Shown one piece after another: positions 16,232 to 25,305 of a DNA stretch of 43,226 nt (within the stretch, counting starts at the first letter, position 1; the number at the start of each line of letters is the position of its first letter). Made by a program: the position numbers and the translations under genes. The stretch is from positions 1 to 43,226 of the forward strand of contig NZ_BJNV01000016.1 in assembly GCF_006539865.1 (NCBI RefSeq). Reading direction: 5' to 3'. The notes below the pieces were generated by a model, which was not told the origin of the DNA, ran no database searches, and saw nothing but the letters and a program-made list of their open reading frames with translations. This DNA comes from Zoogloea ramigera. Lineage in GTDB: Bacteria; Pseudomonadota; Gammaproteobacteria; Burkholderiales; Rhodocyclaceae.

Positions 16232-17158
16232 TCACGCCTCCAGCAGTGCGTCGGTGAGCTGCGCTTCGGCGATGATCCAGTCGATCAGCGCCTGTGTTTC
16301 GGCGGATGGCGCCGGGTCGCGCTGGAGCAGGCAGAACAGCTTGTTCGAGCTGGGGCCGGGCCGAGGCGTCGCCAGCCGCACCAGCCGGCCGTCGCTCAGC
16401 ATCGGGCGGATGAACTGGCTCCGCCCGAGGGCGATGCCCTGGCCAGCGATGGCGGCGTGGATCATCTGGTCGAACAGGTTGAAGCGGATCACGCCCTTCG
16501 GCTTGACGCCGGCCCAGCCCTGCATCTCCAGCCAGGCGTCCCAGCGCCACCAGGGCGATGTGTCGCCCTCGAACTCGAGCAGCACCGAGCGCGCGATGAT
16601 CTCCGGCGCATCGAGCCGGGCGATGCCGAGGCTGGGGTGGGCCACCGGGAAGACCGTCTCGCCGAACAGCCGCCGGGCACCGGCCGGCATGGCGTCGGCA
16701 GCGCAATAGCGGATCGCCATGTCGAGCCCCTCCTGGCGCAGGTCGACGATGTTGTTGTTGGCCGACAGGCGCACCTCGACCTCGGGGTGCTGCTGCTGGA
16801 AGCTCGGCAGGCGGGGCAGCAGCCACAGGCCGACGAACGAGATGCTGGCCGTCAGCGTGACGGGGCGGGGGCCGGCCCGGCTGGCCTGGAGCGCGCCGAG
16901 GGTGTCCTGCAGCTGCTGCATCGCGCTGTCAGCCACCAAAAACAGCCGCTCGCCTTCGGGGGTGAAGTGGATCGCGCGGTGGGCCCGCTCGAACAGCTTG
17001 ATCCCCAGGGCCGACTCCAGCCCGTGGATCTGCCGGCTCACCGCCGACTGGGTGAGGAACAGATCCTGCGCGGCGAGGGTGATGCTCATGCGCCGCCCCA
17101 CGGCGACAAAGCCACGCAGGAGCTCGATCGAGGGAATCCTGGCAAGCGGAACTGACAT
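16232..17158 (-). CDS. LysR-family transcriptional regulator, GcvA-like
   Basis: A 308-residue DNA-binding regulator. The N-terminal winged helix-turn-helix is clear at about residues 28-58 (LAAQDLFLTQSAVSRQ, then LGIKLFERAHR). The C-terminal part is a periplasmic-binding-like effector domain beginning near TLTASISFVGLWLLPRL, with the GLDMAIRY and AAIAGQGIALGRS segments common in GcvA-type members. It is divergent from the thioesterase gene, so that gene, or the hydrolase downstream, is a candidate target. The effector is unknown. Confidence 0.9.
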   Translation of the reverse strand: MSVPLARIPSIELLRGFVAVGRRMSITLAAQDLFLTQSAVSRQIHGLESALGIKLFERAHRAIHFTPEGERLFLVADSAMQQLQDTLGALQASRAGPRPVTLTASISFVGLWLLPRLPSFQQQHPEVEVRLSANNNIVDLRQEGLDMAIRYCAADAMPAGARRLFGETVFPVAHPSLGIARLDAPEIIARSVLLEFEGDTSPWWRWDAWLEMQGWAGVKPKGVIRFNLFDQMIHAAIAGQGIALGRSQFIRPMLSDGRLVRLATPRPGPSSNKLFCLLQRDPAPSAETQALIDWIIAEAQLTDALLEA

Positions 17159-17254
17159 TCTTTGTGCTCATGTGAAGCGCCCGAAAACTCGCTTGAACGG
17201 CGCCGATCCATGAATTCTAATGCAGTCACCCACCCCACCCCGGAGACATCGAGC

Positions 17255-17698
17255 ATGGCCCCCATTGCCGACCCCCATTTCGTCGAGCGCGTCCGTGCCA
17301 GCTTTGCGCGGCAGCACGCGATGCACCTCATCCAGGCCACCTTGCCCGTGGTCGAGCAGGGCCGTACCGAGATCCACCTGCCCCACTGGCAGGGCGTCGA
17401 GCAGCAGCACGGCTTCGTGCATGGCGGCGTGGTCGGCATGATCGCCGACTCGGCGGCCGGCTACGCCGCGATGACCACGGTACCGGCCAACGCCTCGGTG
17501 CTCACCGTCGAGTTCAAGATGAACCTGATGGCCCCGGCTGATGGCGAGAAGCTCATCGCCCGCGGCGAGGTGGTGCGCGCCGGCCGCACCCTGATCGTCA
17601 CCCAGGCCCAGGTCTTCGCCGTCAAGGACGGCAAGGAAACCCTGTGCGCGCTGATGCAGCAGACCATCATGGTGATGCACGGCAAGGGCGAGAAGTAA
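17255..17698 (+). CDS. PaaI-family hotdog-fold thioesterase
   Basis: A 147-residue hotdog protein. The signature HGFVHGGVVGMIADSAAG (HGG followed by the conserved acidic residue) is that of PaaI/YigI-type acyl-CoA thioesterases, which hydrolyse acyl-CoA in the cytoplasm as a tetramer. The C-terminal strand LIVTQAQVFAVKDGKET completes the fold. The start at 17255 is preceded by GGAG ten bases upstream; an ATG at 17210 would add 15 residues without conserved content. It is divergent from the LysR gene. The substrate is not predictable. Confidence 0.85.
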   Translation: MAPIADPHFVERVRASFARQHAMHLIQATLPVVEQGRTEIHLPHWQGVEQQHGFVHGGVVGMIADSAAGYAAMTTVPANASVLTVEFKMNLMAPADGEKLIARGEVVRAGRTLIVTQAQVFAVKDGKETLCALMQQTIMVMHGKGEK

Positions 17699-17734
17699 AA
17701 GGCCGCGATCGACCGCTAAAGCTGGCTGGCACCC

Positions 17735-17764
17735 AACGGGCCCGCGAGGCGCTGGTGGCCCGTT
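17735..17764. repeat. Inverted repeat after the thioesterase gene
   Basis: AACGGGCC (17735-17742) and GGCCCGTT (17757-17764) are perfect eight-base arms around a 14-base loop. It lies 37 bases after the thioesterase stop and could end that transcript, but there is no T run behind it. Confidence 0.35.
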
Positions 17765-17875
17765 GCCCGTGGATGCGTCACGCGTGCCGTGTTTGAGGGG
17801 TCGACCAGGTGAAATGGGTATCAATGGCTGTAGTATCGGTACCCCTGATCTCCTTGAATCCGGTAGTGGCCATCC

Positions 17876-20800
17876 ATGCCCAGTGTTCGCTGTCAAAGCA
17901 ATTTTTCCCAGCTCAAGGCTCACGACGAGCAGCTTGAGCGATTGGGTTTGCTCGCCGAGCGATACTTCGCCGATGACCCGAATACCTGTCTCATCAAGCT
18001 TCGCCAACTCGCCGAGGGCATGGCCCAGGCGGTGGCTTCACGAGTCGGCATGTATGCTTCGGCGAATGAAAAGCAGATCGATCTGCTGCGTCGCCTCCAA
18101 GACCACGGCATCTTGCCCCGTGAAGTCGGCGGGCTATTCCACGAAATTCGCAAAGCTGGCAACGACGCAAATCACAATCTTGCAGGAAACCATCGTGCCG
18201 CCCTGATGGCGATGCGCCTGGCCTGGCAGTTGGGTGTCTGGCTTCATCGTACCTTCAAGGATCCTGGGTTCAAGTCCGGCCCCTTCATTCCGCCGCAAGC
18301 ATCGGCTGATCAAGGCTTCGGGCTCAAACCAGAACTTGAGGCCCTGCAGCAGGAGCTGGACGCTTTCCGTGCCGCCCATCAGGATGCAAGCCTGGCGTTG
18401 CAGGCACGTGTGCAGCAATCGGAAGAAGAGCGCGCCATCTGGGAAACGATGGCCGCCGAGGCCGAGACGGCCAAACATGAACTGGCGCAGCGTCTGGAGG
18501 CGATTCAGGCGCAGGCCAGTGCCCAGCCGCAGCAGGCTGCGGCGCGACTGGTCGAGGCAGCCAACCGCGCCGCGACCACGCTCGAATTGAGCGAAGCCGA
18601 TACCCGCAAGATCATCGACGAACAGCTTGCTGCTGCCGGCTGGGCCGTTGATTCAACCCACCTGACCTTCAGCGCGGGCGCCCGGCCACAACGCGGCCAG
18701 GATATGGCGATCGCCGAGTGGCCAACCGAAACCGGGCTGGCAGACTACGTGCTGTTCATTGGTCTGCAGCCGGTCGCGGTTGTCGAAGCCAAGCGCAAAC
18801 ACCTCGATGTTTCCGCCGCCTTGCAACAGGCAAAGCGCTACAGCCGTGGTTTCAAACCATCGCCCGAAACCGAGCTGCCGCCGGGCAACTATGGCACCGA
18901 TGGTGCTTTTCGCGTGCCATTCGCCTTTTCGTCCAACGGCCGTCCTTACCTGCGCCAGTTGGCGCAGCAAAGCGGTGTCTGGTTCTGTGACCTGCGCTGC
19001 CCGGAAAACCTGAGCCACGCCTTGGACGGCTGGTACACGCCCGAAGGTCTCAAGGCGCTGCTGCTGCAAAACCCGGCCCAGGCGCATGCCGAACTCGATC
19101 GCACCACCTTCGGCTATGGCTTCCCCTTGCGCCCCTATCAGGAGCGAGCCATCCGCGCTGCCGAGGCAGCCATCGGTGACGGCCAGCGCGCCATCCTGCT
19201 GGCCATGGCCACCGGTACCGGCAAAACGAAAACCTGCATCGCGCTCATCTACCGCCTGCTCAAGGCCCGGCGTTTTCGCCGCATCCTGTTCCTGGTCGAT
19301 CGCTCTGCCCTCGGCGAACAGGCGGCCAACGCGTTCAAGGACACGCGCATGGAGAAGCTGCAGACCTTCGCCGACATCTTCGGCATCAAGGAGCTGGAGC
19401 ATCCGCAACCGGACGGCGACACCGCCGTGCATATCGCCACCGTGCAGGGCATGGTGCAGCGTGTTCTTTATACGGCGGAAGATGGCACTCCGCCACCGAT
19501 CGACCAATACGACTGCATCGTCGTCGATGAATGCCATCGCGGCTATCTGCTCGACCGCGAGCTATCGGAAACCGAACTGAGTTTCCGTGGCTACGACGAC
19601 TACATTTCCAAGTACCGGCGCATTCTCGACTACTTCGACGCGGTCAAGATCGGCCTCACCGCAACCCCCGCGCTGCACACCACGCAGATTTTCGGCGCGC
19701 CGGCCTACACCTACGGCTACCGCGAAGCGGTGATCGACGGCTACCTGGTGGATTACGAACCGCCGGTGCAAATTTATACCGAGCTGTCCACCCAGGGCAT
19801 GACCTGGCGGGTCGGCGAGCAGGTCAAGGTCTATGACACCGGTCGCCAGCAGATCGAGCTCTTCAAGGCGCCCGACGAGATCAGGCTCAAGGTCGAGGAC
19901 TTCAACCGCAAGGTCATCACCCGGGCCTTCAACGAAGCCGTCTGTGACTATCTGGCCCAGGAGCTGGACCCGGCGTCACGCCGCAAGACACTGATCTACT
20001 GCGTCAGCGACAGCCATGCCGATCTGGTGGTTGACCTGCTCAAGCACGCCTTCAACAAGCAATACGGCAGCGTTGACGACGACGCAGTGATCAAGATCAC
20101 CGGCGCTGCCGACAAGCCCCTGCAATTGATCCGTCGCTACAAGAACGAGCGCCAGCCCAATGTCGCGGTCACCGTGGACCTGCTGACCACCGGCGTCGAC
20201 GTCCCCGAGATCTGCAACCTGGTCTTCCTGCGTCAGGTGAGCAGCCGCATCCTGTTCGACCAGATGCTCGGGCGTGCCACCCGCCTGTGCGACTTCGGCG
20301 GCGCCGAGGATAAAGAATCCTTCCGTGTCTTCGACGCCGTGCGCATCTTTGAGGCCCTTGGAAACATGACCGCCATGCAGCCGGTGGTCGTCAATCCCAA
20401 GATCGGCTTTGCCCAGCTCGCCCAGGAACTCGCCACCCTCAAGGACGCCGCAGCCGCCGCGTTGGCGCGCGACCAGTTTCTCGCCAAGCTGCAGCGCAAG
20501 AAGCGCCACCTGTCGGCGCAGGATTGCCAGGCTTTCGAAGCCATGGCGGGCATGGCGCCACAGGATCTCATCGTGAAGCTGAAAGCCTTGCCGCTGGCCG
20601 ACGTGACCAACTGGTTCATCCGGCATCCCGGCCTGGGCGAACTGCTCGACCGTCAATCCGGCGGCACGCCCCGCACCATGTATGTCTCCGATCACCCGGA
20701 CCGCTTCGAGCGTACCGAGCGCGGCTATGGCAAGGCGCACAAACCGGAAGACTACCTGCGCGAGTTCGGCGACTACCTCAAGAGCCACGGCAACGAAATC

Positions 20801-21277
20801 CCCGCCTTGCTTACCGTGCTCACCCGACCGCGTGACCTGACCCGCGCCCAGTTGCGCGAGCTGGTGCTGGCGCTCGACACCGCCGGCTTCACCGAAACCC
20901 GCCTCGCCACCGCCTGGCGCGAACTCACCAACCAGGACATCGCCGCCCGCATCGTCGGCTACATCCGCCAGGCCGCGATTGGCGACCCCTTGCTGCCCTA
21001 CAGCGAGCGGGTCGACCGCGCGCTGCAGCACCTGCTGGCTCATCCGCCCGGCGGCATGCCCTGGAGCATACCGCAACGGGACTGGCTCAAGCGCATCGCA
21101 GCCCAAACCCGGGCCAACGTGCTGGTAGACTGCGCCGCGCTCGACGACCCCGACCTCATCTTCAAACGCGAGGGCGGCGGTTTCAATCGACTCGACAAGA
21201 TCTTCAACGGCCAGCTCCAGCCCGTGCTGGCCGCATTCAATGACGCGCTTTGGGCCGCTCAACCCCAATCTGCGTAA
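17876..21277 (+). CDS. hsdR: Type I restriction enzyme R subunit, EcoEI-like
   Basis: A 1133-residue motor and nuclease subunit. The N-terminal region (1-140) resembles a DUF4145 domain, followed by a coiled segment (about 150-225). The HsdR nuclease domain contains the VAVVEAKRK motif near residue 300. The SF2 translocase follows: Walker A MATGTGKT near 443-450, DECH at 551-554, LTATP, and VDLLTTGVDVPEI plus QMLGRATR in the second RecA domain. The C-terminal part is the EcoEI_R_C type that binds the methyltransferase. It cuts DNA lacking the host methylation after translocation. It is the first gene of the island, 177 bases after the thioesterase gene, and hsdM follows after 17 bases. Confidence 0.95.
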   Translation: MPSVRCQSNFSQLKAHDEQLERLGLLAERYFADDPNTCLIKLRQLAEGMAQAVASRVGMYASANEKQIDLLRRLQDHGILPREVGGLFHEIRKAGNDANHNLAGNHRAALMAMRLAWQLGVWLHRTFKDPGFKSGPFIPPQASADQGFGLKPELEALQQELDAFRAAHQDASLALQARVQQSEEERAIWETMAAEAETAKHELAQRLEAIQAQASAQPQQAAARLVEAANRAATTLELSEADTRKIIDEQLAAAGWAVDSTHLTFSAGARPQRGQDMAIAEWPTETGLADYVLFIGLQPVAVVEAKRKHLDVSAALQQAKRYSRGFKPSPETELPPGNYGTDGAFRVPFAFSSNGRPYLRQLAQQSGVWFCDLRCPENLSHALDGWYTPEGLKALLLQNPAQAHAELDRTTFGYGFPLRPYQERAIRAAEAAIGDGQRAILLAMATGTGKTKTCIALIYRLLKARRFRRILFLVDRSALGEQAANAFKDTRMEKLQTFADIFGIKELEHPQPDGDTAVHIATVQGMVQRVLYTAEDGTPPPIDQYDCIVVDECHRGYLLDRELSETELSFRGYDDYISKYRRILDYFDAVKIGLTATPALHTTQIFGAPAYTYGYREAVIDGYLVDYEPPVQIYTELSTQGMTWRVGEQVKVYDTGRQQIELFKAPDEIRLKVEDFNRKVITRAFNEAVCDYLAQELDPASRRKTLIYCVSDSHADLVVDLLKHAFNKQYGSVDDDAVIKITGAADKPLQLIRRYKNERQPNVAVTVDLLTTGVDVPEICNLVFLRQVSSRILFDQMLGRATRLCDFGGAEDKESFRVFDAVRIFEALGNMTAMQPVVVNPKIGFAQLAQELATLKDAAAAALARDQFLAKLQRKKRHLSAQDCQAFEAMAGMAPQDLIVKLKALPLADVTNWFIRHPGLGELLDRQSGGTPRTMYVSDHPDRFERTERGYGKAHKPEDYLREFGDYLKSHGNEIPALLTVLTRPRDLTRAQLRELVLALDTAGFTETRLATAWRELTNQDIAARIVGYIRQAAIGDPLLPYSERVDRALQHLLAHPPGGMPWSIPQRDWLKRIAAQTRANVLVDCAALDDPDLIFKREGGGFNRLDKIFNGQLQPVLAAFNDALWAAQPQSA

Positions 21278-21294
21278 GACCCGTCTTCAACGCC

Positions 21295-22878
21295 ATGACC
21301 AACCGCACAGCCGCAATCGATATCGGCGCAAAACTCTGGTCGCTCTGCCACGTGCTGCGCGACGACGGGGTGACCTACCACCAGTACCTCAGCGAGCTCA
21401 CTTACCTGCTGTTCCTCAAGATGATGAAGGAGACCGGCCGGGAGGATCGGCTCAAGGTCTGGAAGCGGCCGAAAAAAAACGAAGCCCCGGTCGAACAAGC
21501 CGGCACCCGCTGGGACGACCTGCTCAACGCCTCCGCCCCCGAGCGCCTGGACACCTACAAGGAAATGCTGCTGGATTACGGTTTGCACGGCCGCGGCGCG
21601 GTGCAGGAGGTGTACGCCAATGCCAACACCTTCATCACCAAGCCCGCCACACTCAGCAAGCTGGTGACAGACATTGACGCGCTGGACTGGTACAGCGTCG
21701 ACCGCGACGATCTGGGCGACCTCTACGAAGACCTGCTGGAGCGCAACGCCGGCGAGAAGAAGAGCGGCGCAGGGCAGTACTTCACCCCCCGTCACCTGAT
21801 CGACAGCATCGTTGCCGTGATGAAGCCGCAACTCACCGACGTGATCCAGGACCCGGCAGCTGGCACCTGCGGATTTCTGATCGCCGCCAACAATTACCTG
21901 CGCCGCCACAACGACTTCGACAGCCTCGACGACGCCACCCAGCGCCGCTATCGCCATGCCACCTTCCACGGCATGGAGCTGGTGCAGGACACCCACCGGC
22001 TGGCATTGATGAACATGATGCTGCACGGCATCGAGGGCGGCGTTGCCTACGGTGACACCCTGAGCGACGACTACAAGCAGCTCCCCCCGGCGACGCTGGT
22101 CCTGTCCAATCCCCCCTTCGGCACCAAGAAGGGCGGCGGCCTGCCCACCCGCGGCGACCTCACCCATGTCACCAGCAACAAGCAGTTTGCCTTCCTGCAG
22201 CACATCTACCGTGCCCTCAAACCCGGTGGCCGTGCGGCCGTGGTCCTGCCCGACAACGTGCTTTTTGAAAGCAACGTCGGCACCGACATCCGCCGCGACC
22301 TGATGGACAAGTGCAATCTGCACACCATCCTGCGCCTGCCCACCGGCATCTTCTACGCCCAGGGCGTCAAGACCAACGTGCTGTTCTTCACCCGCGGCGA
22401 GACGGACAAGGGCAACACCCGCGAAGTCTGGGTCTACGACATGCGCGCCAACATGCCCCAGTTCGGCAAGCGCACCCCCTTCAGCCGCGACTATTTCCGC
22501 ACCCCGGCCGATGCCCCCGCCGATACCCCGCGCGACAAGTTCGAGGACGTCTTCGGCGACGACCCTCAGGGCGGCCCCAAGGCACTGGCCCGCCGCGTGG
22601 ACACCGGCGAAACCGGCCGCTGGCGCAAATACACCCGCGAACAGATTGCCGCCCGCGGTGACAACCTGGACATCAGCTGGCTCAAGGACGACAGCGCCGA
22701 AACCGCCGAGGCCCAGCGCGACGAGCCCGCCCTGGTCGCCCGGCTCGCCCTGCGCGAACTGAACGCCGCCGTCTCCGAACTGCGTGCCCTGCTCGACGAA
22801 CTGGGTGAAGACCCCGATCTGGCGCTGGACGACATCCTGCCCGGCGACGCCGAAAGCGACAGCGGAGCCGCAGCATGA
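21295..22878 (+). CDS. hsdM: Type I restriction-modification N6-adenine methyltransferase subunit
   Basis: A 527-residue methyltransferase. The N-terminal helical domain (HsdM_N) runs to about residue 150. The S-adenosylmethionine site is DPAAGTCGFL from residue 186, and the catalytic motif is NPPFG at 272-276, diagnostic of N6-adenine methylation. The C-terminal region carries an acidic helical tail. With HsdS it methylates the recognition sequence and with HsdR it restricts foreign DNA. The start at 21295 gives the normal N-terminus; the open frame extends 45 bases further into hsdR. Its stop overlaps the next start (ATGA). Confidence 0.95.
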   Translation: MTNRTAAIDIGAKLWSLCHVLRDDGVTYHQYLSELTYLLFLKMMKETGREDRLKVWKRPKKNEAPVEQAGTRWDDLLNASAPERLDTYKEMLLDYGLHGRGAVQEVYANANTFITKPATLSKLVTDIDALDWYSVDRDDLGDLYEDLLERNAGEKKSGAGQYFTPRHLIDSIVAVMKPQLTDVIQDPAAGTCGFLIAANNYLRRHNDFDSLDDATQRRYRHATFHGMELVQDTHRLALMNMMLHGIEGGVAYGDTLSDDYKQLPPATLVLSNPPFGTKKGGGLPTRGDLTHVTSNKQFAFLQHIYRALKPGGRAAVVLPDNVLFESNVGTDIRRDLMDKCNLHTILRLPTGIFYAQGVKTNVLFFTRGETDKGNTREVWVYDMRANMPQFGKRTPFSRDYFRTPADAPADTPRDKFEDVFGDDPQGGPKALARRVDTGETGRWRKYTREQIAARGDNLDISWLKDDSAETAEAQRDEPALVARLALRELNAAVSELRALLDELGEDPDLALDDILPGDAESDSGAAA

Positions 22879-23933
22879 GCGAGCAGGCATCAACCCTGGC
22901 ACCTCCGCTCGACCCCCTGCATGGCGAGCTGCGCGACCTGATCGCCGCCAGCCGCCAACGCCTGGCGGCCACGGTCAATGCCGAACTCACGCGGCTCTAC
23001 TGGCGCATCGGCCAGCGTCTGGCAAGCGAAGTGCTGCGCGGCGAGCGCGCCCGCTACGGCGCCCAGTTGATGGACCACCTCGGCGAACGCCTGGCCGGCG
23101 AGTTCGGCCGCGGCTTCGAAAGCAAGAACCTGCGCCGCATGGTGCAGTTTGCCCAGGCCTTTCCAGACACCGAAATTGTCGCATCACTGATGCGACAATT
23201 GAGCTGGACCCACTTCCTGCAGTTGCTGCCGCTCAAGACCGAGCCCGCCCGCCACTTCTACGCCCGCCAGTGCATGACAGAGCGCTGGAGCGTGCGCGAA
23301 CTGCACCGGCAGATCGAACGCAAGGCCTTCGAGCGCAGTGAAATCGCCAGCGCACAAGGCCCCGCGCTCCCCGCCCCGAGCACAGCCGAAGCCAACCCGG
23401 CCGTCGTCTTCAAGGACCCGTACTTCCTCGACTTCCTCGGCCTGCGCCAGGGACACGACGAAGCAGACCTCGAAACCGCCATCCTGCGCCAGCTCGAAGC
23501 CTTCATCCTCGAACTCGGCCGCGGCTTCGCCTTTGTCGAGCGCCAGAAACGCATGGTCATCGACGGCGAGGATTTCTACCTCGACCTCCTCTTCTTCCAC
23601 CGCCGCCTGCGCCGGCTGGTCGCCATCGAGCTCAAGCTCGGCCGCTTCAAGGCCGCCCACAAGGGCCAGATGGAGCTCTATCTCAAATGGCTGGACAAAT
23701 TTGAGCGCCAGCCCGGCGAAGAAACTCCCATCGGCCTGATCCTCTGCGCCGAATCCAGCCGCGAACAGGTGGAGTTGCTGCAGATGCACAAGGACGGCAT
23801 CACCGTCGCCGAATACTGGACCGAACTGCCGCCCAAGGCGGAACTGGAGCAGCGCCTGCACGCGGCACTGGTAGAGGCCCGGGAGCGGCTGGCGAGGCGG
23901 GGGGTTTTGTTGGAGGGGGGCGAGGATGATTGA
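22875..23933 (+). CDS. DUF1016 (YhcG-type) PD-(D/E)XK nuclease-domain protein
   Basis: A 352-residue protein with an N-terminal DUF1016 helical domain (about 15-150, including QLSWTHFLQLLPLK) and a C-terminal PD-(D/E)XK nuclease fold. The catalytic pattern is Asp237 in DFYLDLLFFHRR, then Glu252 and Lys254 in AIELKLGRFK. YhcG-type proteins are common inside type I restriction loci and other defence islands, but their target is not established. It is translationally coupled on both sides: four-base overlap with hsdM and eight with hsdS. A 27-base perfect palindrome lies in its coding sequence at 23174-23200. Confidence 0.9.
   Translation: MSEQASTLAPPLDPLHGELRDLIAASRQRLAATVNAELTRLYWRIGQRLASEVLRGERARYGAQLMDHLGERLAGEFGRGFESKNLRRMVQFAQAFPDTEIVASLMRQLSWTHFLQLLPLKTEPARHFYARQCMTERWSVRELHRQIERKAFERSEIASAQGPALPAPSTAEANPAVVFKDPYFLDFLGLRQGHDEADLETAILRQLEAFILELGRGFAFVERQKRMVIDGEDFYLDLLFFHRRLRRLVAIELKLGRFKAAHKGQMELYLKWLDKFERQPGEETPIGLILCAESSREQVELLQMHKDGITVAEYWTELPPKAELEQRLHAALVEARERLARRGVLLEGGEDD
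23174..23200. repeat. 27-base perfect palindrome inside the DUF1016 gene
   Basis: The arms AATTGTCGCATCA and TGATGCGACAATT are exact reverse complements around a single C. They encode part of the conserved EIVASLMRQLSW stretch, so both protein and DNA constraints act on the same bases. Possible roles are an internal operator, a hairpin limiting read-through to hsdS, or a recognition site. None can be decided from sequence. Confidence 0.75.
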
Positions 23934-25248
23934 AATTCCGACCTCGTGGTCGTGGTCAACCATAGGTGAATTGACCCAATACATTCAGCGAGGAAAGTCT
24001 CCCAAGTACGTCGAGCATAGCGAGCTGCCGGTTATCAACCAGAAATGCATTCGTTGGAACCAGCTCCAGCTCGAGCACCTGAAGTTCATTCACCCTGAGC
24101 AGTTCGCGGCCTGGGATGAGGCTCGTTACATTGAGCCTGGAGACATCCTTTGGAATAGCACGGGGACTGGCACGGTCGGGCGGGCCTATCTTGTGACCGA
24201 GAAAGACTGTGTGCCGCCCAAGGTGGTGGATTCGCACGTCACCATCGTAAGGCCCGCTCCCGGTCTTGACGCGCGCTACTTGTATAACTGGATAAAGGGG
24301 CCAGTAGTTCAAAGCAAAATCGAAGAGATGTGCGACGGCACAACGAATCAAATCGAATTGAGCCGAACCGCCATAGCGGCGACACGTATCCCTTTGGCAC
24401 CTGTTGCCGAGCAAACCCGCATCGCCGACCAACTCGACAAACTGCTCGCCCGTGTCCGGGCCTGCAACGATCGCCTTGATGCCATTCCCGCTTTGCTCAA
24501 GCGGTTTCGGCAGGCGGTGCTGGCCGCAGCTACTTCAGGGAAATTGACTGATAGTGATGACCTCGGGGCCACTTCGGGAGAGACCACTATTGGCTCAATC
24601 GCCGTCGATCTACGCTACGGAACCTCCAAAAAATGCGGATACACATCCACCGGCACGGGTGTCTTGCGTATTCCAAACATCGCTGATCATGGCCGCATAG
24701 ATATTGGTGATTTGAAGCGTGCAGAGTTCGATAGCAAGGAAATAGAAAAATTAGCGTTACGTGAGGGTGACCTGTTGGTGATTCGTTCCAACGGTAGTGT
24801 CGAATTAGTAGGCAAAACCAGTCTTGTCTCAACCACTGAGGCGGGTCTGCTCTTCGCGGGCTACCTCATGCGTCTGAGGGTTGACCAATCTCGGGCGTTG
24901 CCGGCTTTCATCCAGTTGTGTTTGTCTGCACCGGCTCAGCGTAGCCATATCGAGCGAACAGCAAAATCCACCAGCGGGGTCAACAATCTCAACGCAGAGG
25001 AATTGCGAGCTTTGTTGCTTCGACTTCCGTCGCTGGCGGAACAAGCTGAAATCGTCCGCCGCGTTGATGCCTTCTTCAAACTCGCCGACCGCATCGAAGC
25101 CCGCTACAAAGCCGCTTGTGCCCAGGCCCAGCGCCTTACCCCGCTACTGCTGGCCAAAGCCTTTCGCGGCGAGTTGGTACCGCAAGATCCCGATAATCAT
25201 TTGGCCAATATGCTGCCAGAGTGCATCAATGCACTGAATACGCCGTGA
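23926..25248 (+). CDS. hsdS: Type I restriction-modification specificity subunit
   Basis: A 440-residue DNA-recognition subunit with the standard two half-subunits. The first target-recognition domain (about 1-160) ends in the conserved helix entry PLAPVAEQTRIADQLDKLL; the second (about 205-370) ends LPSLAEQAEIVRRVDAFF, followed by LLAKAFRGELVPQDP. These define a bipartite target sequence that cannot be read from the protein alone. The gene overlaps the DUF1016 gene by eight bases and has a purine-rich Shine-Dalgarno region. From here on base composition becomes more AT-rich than in hsdR and hsdM, as usual for exchanged specificity genes. Confidence 0.94.
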   Translation: MIEIPTSWSWSTIGELTQYIQRGKSPKYVEHSELPVINQKCIRWNQLQLEHLKFIHPEQFAAWDEARYIEPGDILWNSTGTGTVGRAYLVTEKDCVPPKVVDSHVTIVRPAPGLDARYLYNWIKGPVVQSKIEEMCDGTTNQIELSRTAIAATRIPLAPVAEQTRIADQLDKLLARVRACNDRLDAIPALLKRFRQAVLAAATSGKLTDSDDLGATSGETTIGSIAVDLRYGTSKKCGYTSTGTGVLRIPNIADHGRIDIGDLKRAEFDSKEIEKLALREGDLLVIRSNGSVELVGKTSLVSTTEAGLLFAGYLMRLRVDQSRALPAFIQLCLSAPAQRSHIERTAKSTSGVNNLNAEELRALLLRLPSLAEQAEIVRRVDAFFKLADRIEARYKAACAQAQRLTPLLLAKAFRGELVPQDPDNHLANMLPECINALNTP

Positions 25249-25305
25249 CAGGACAAAGAATACGTCTTTGCCGTAAGCTGTATTGCTAAAATTTTAGGAA
25301 TATCT

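Noticed and set aside
21259..22902. A 547-codon open frame antisense to hsdM
   Set aside because: Mirrors hsdM almost exactly and has no recognisable protein motif.
25249..25305. Possible separate promoter or small gene between hsdS and the ATPase gene
   Set aside because: The 57 AT-rich bases include a ribosome site but no clear -35/-10 pair or open frame; too short to support a call.
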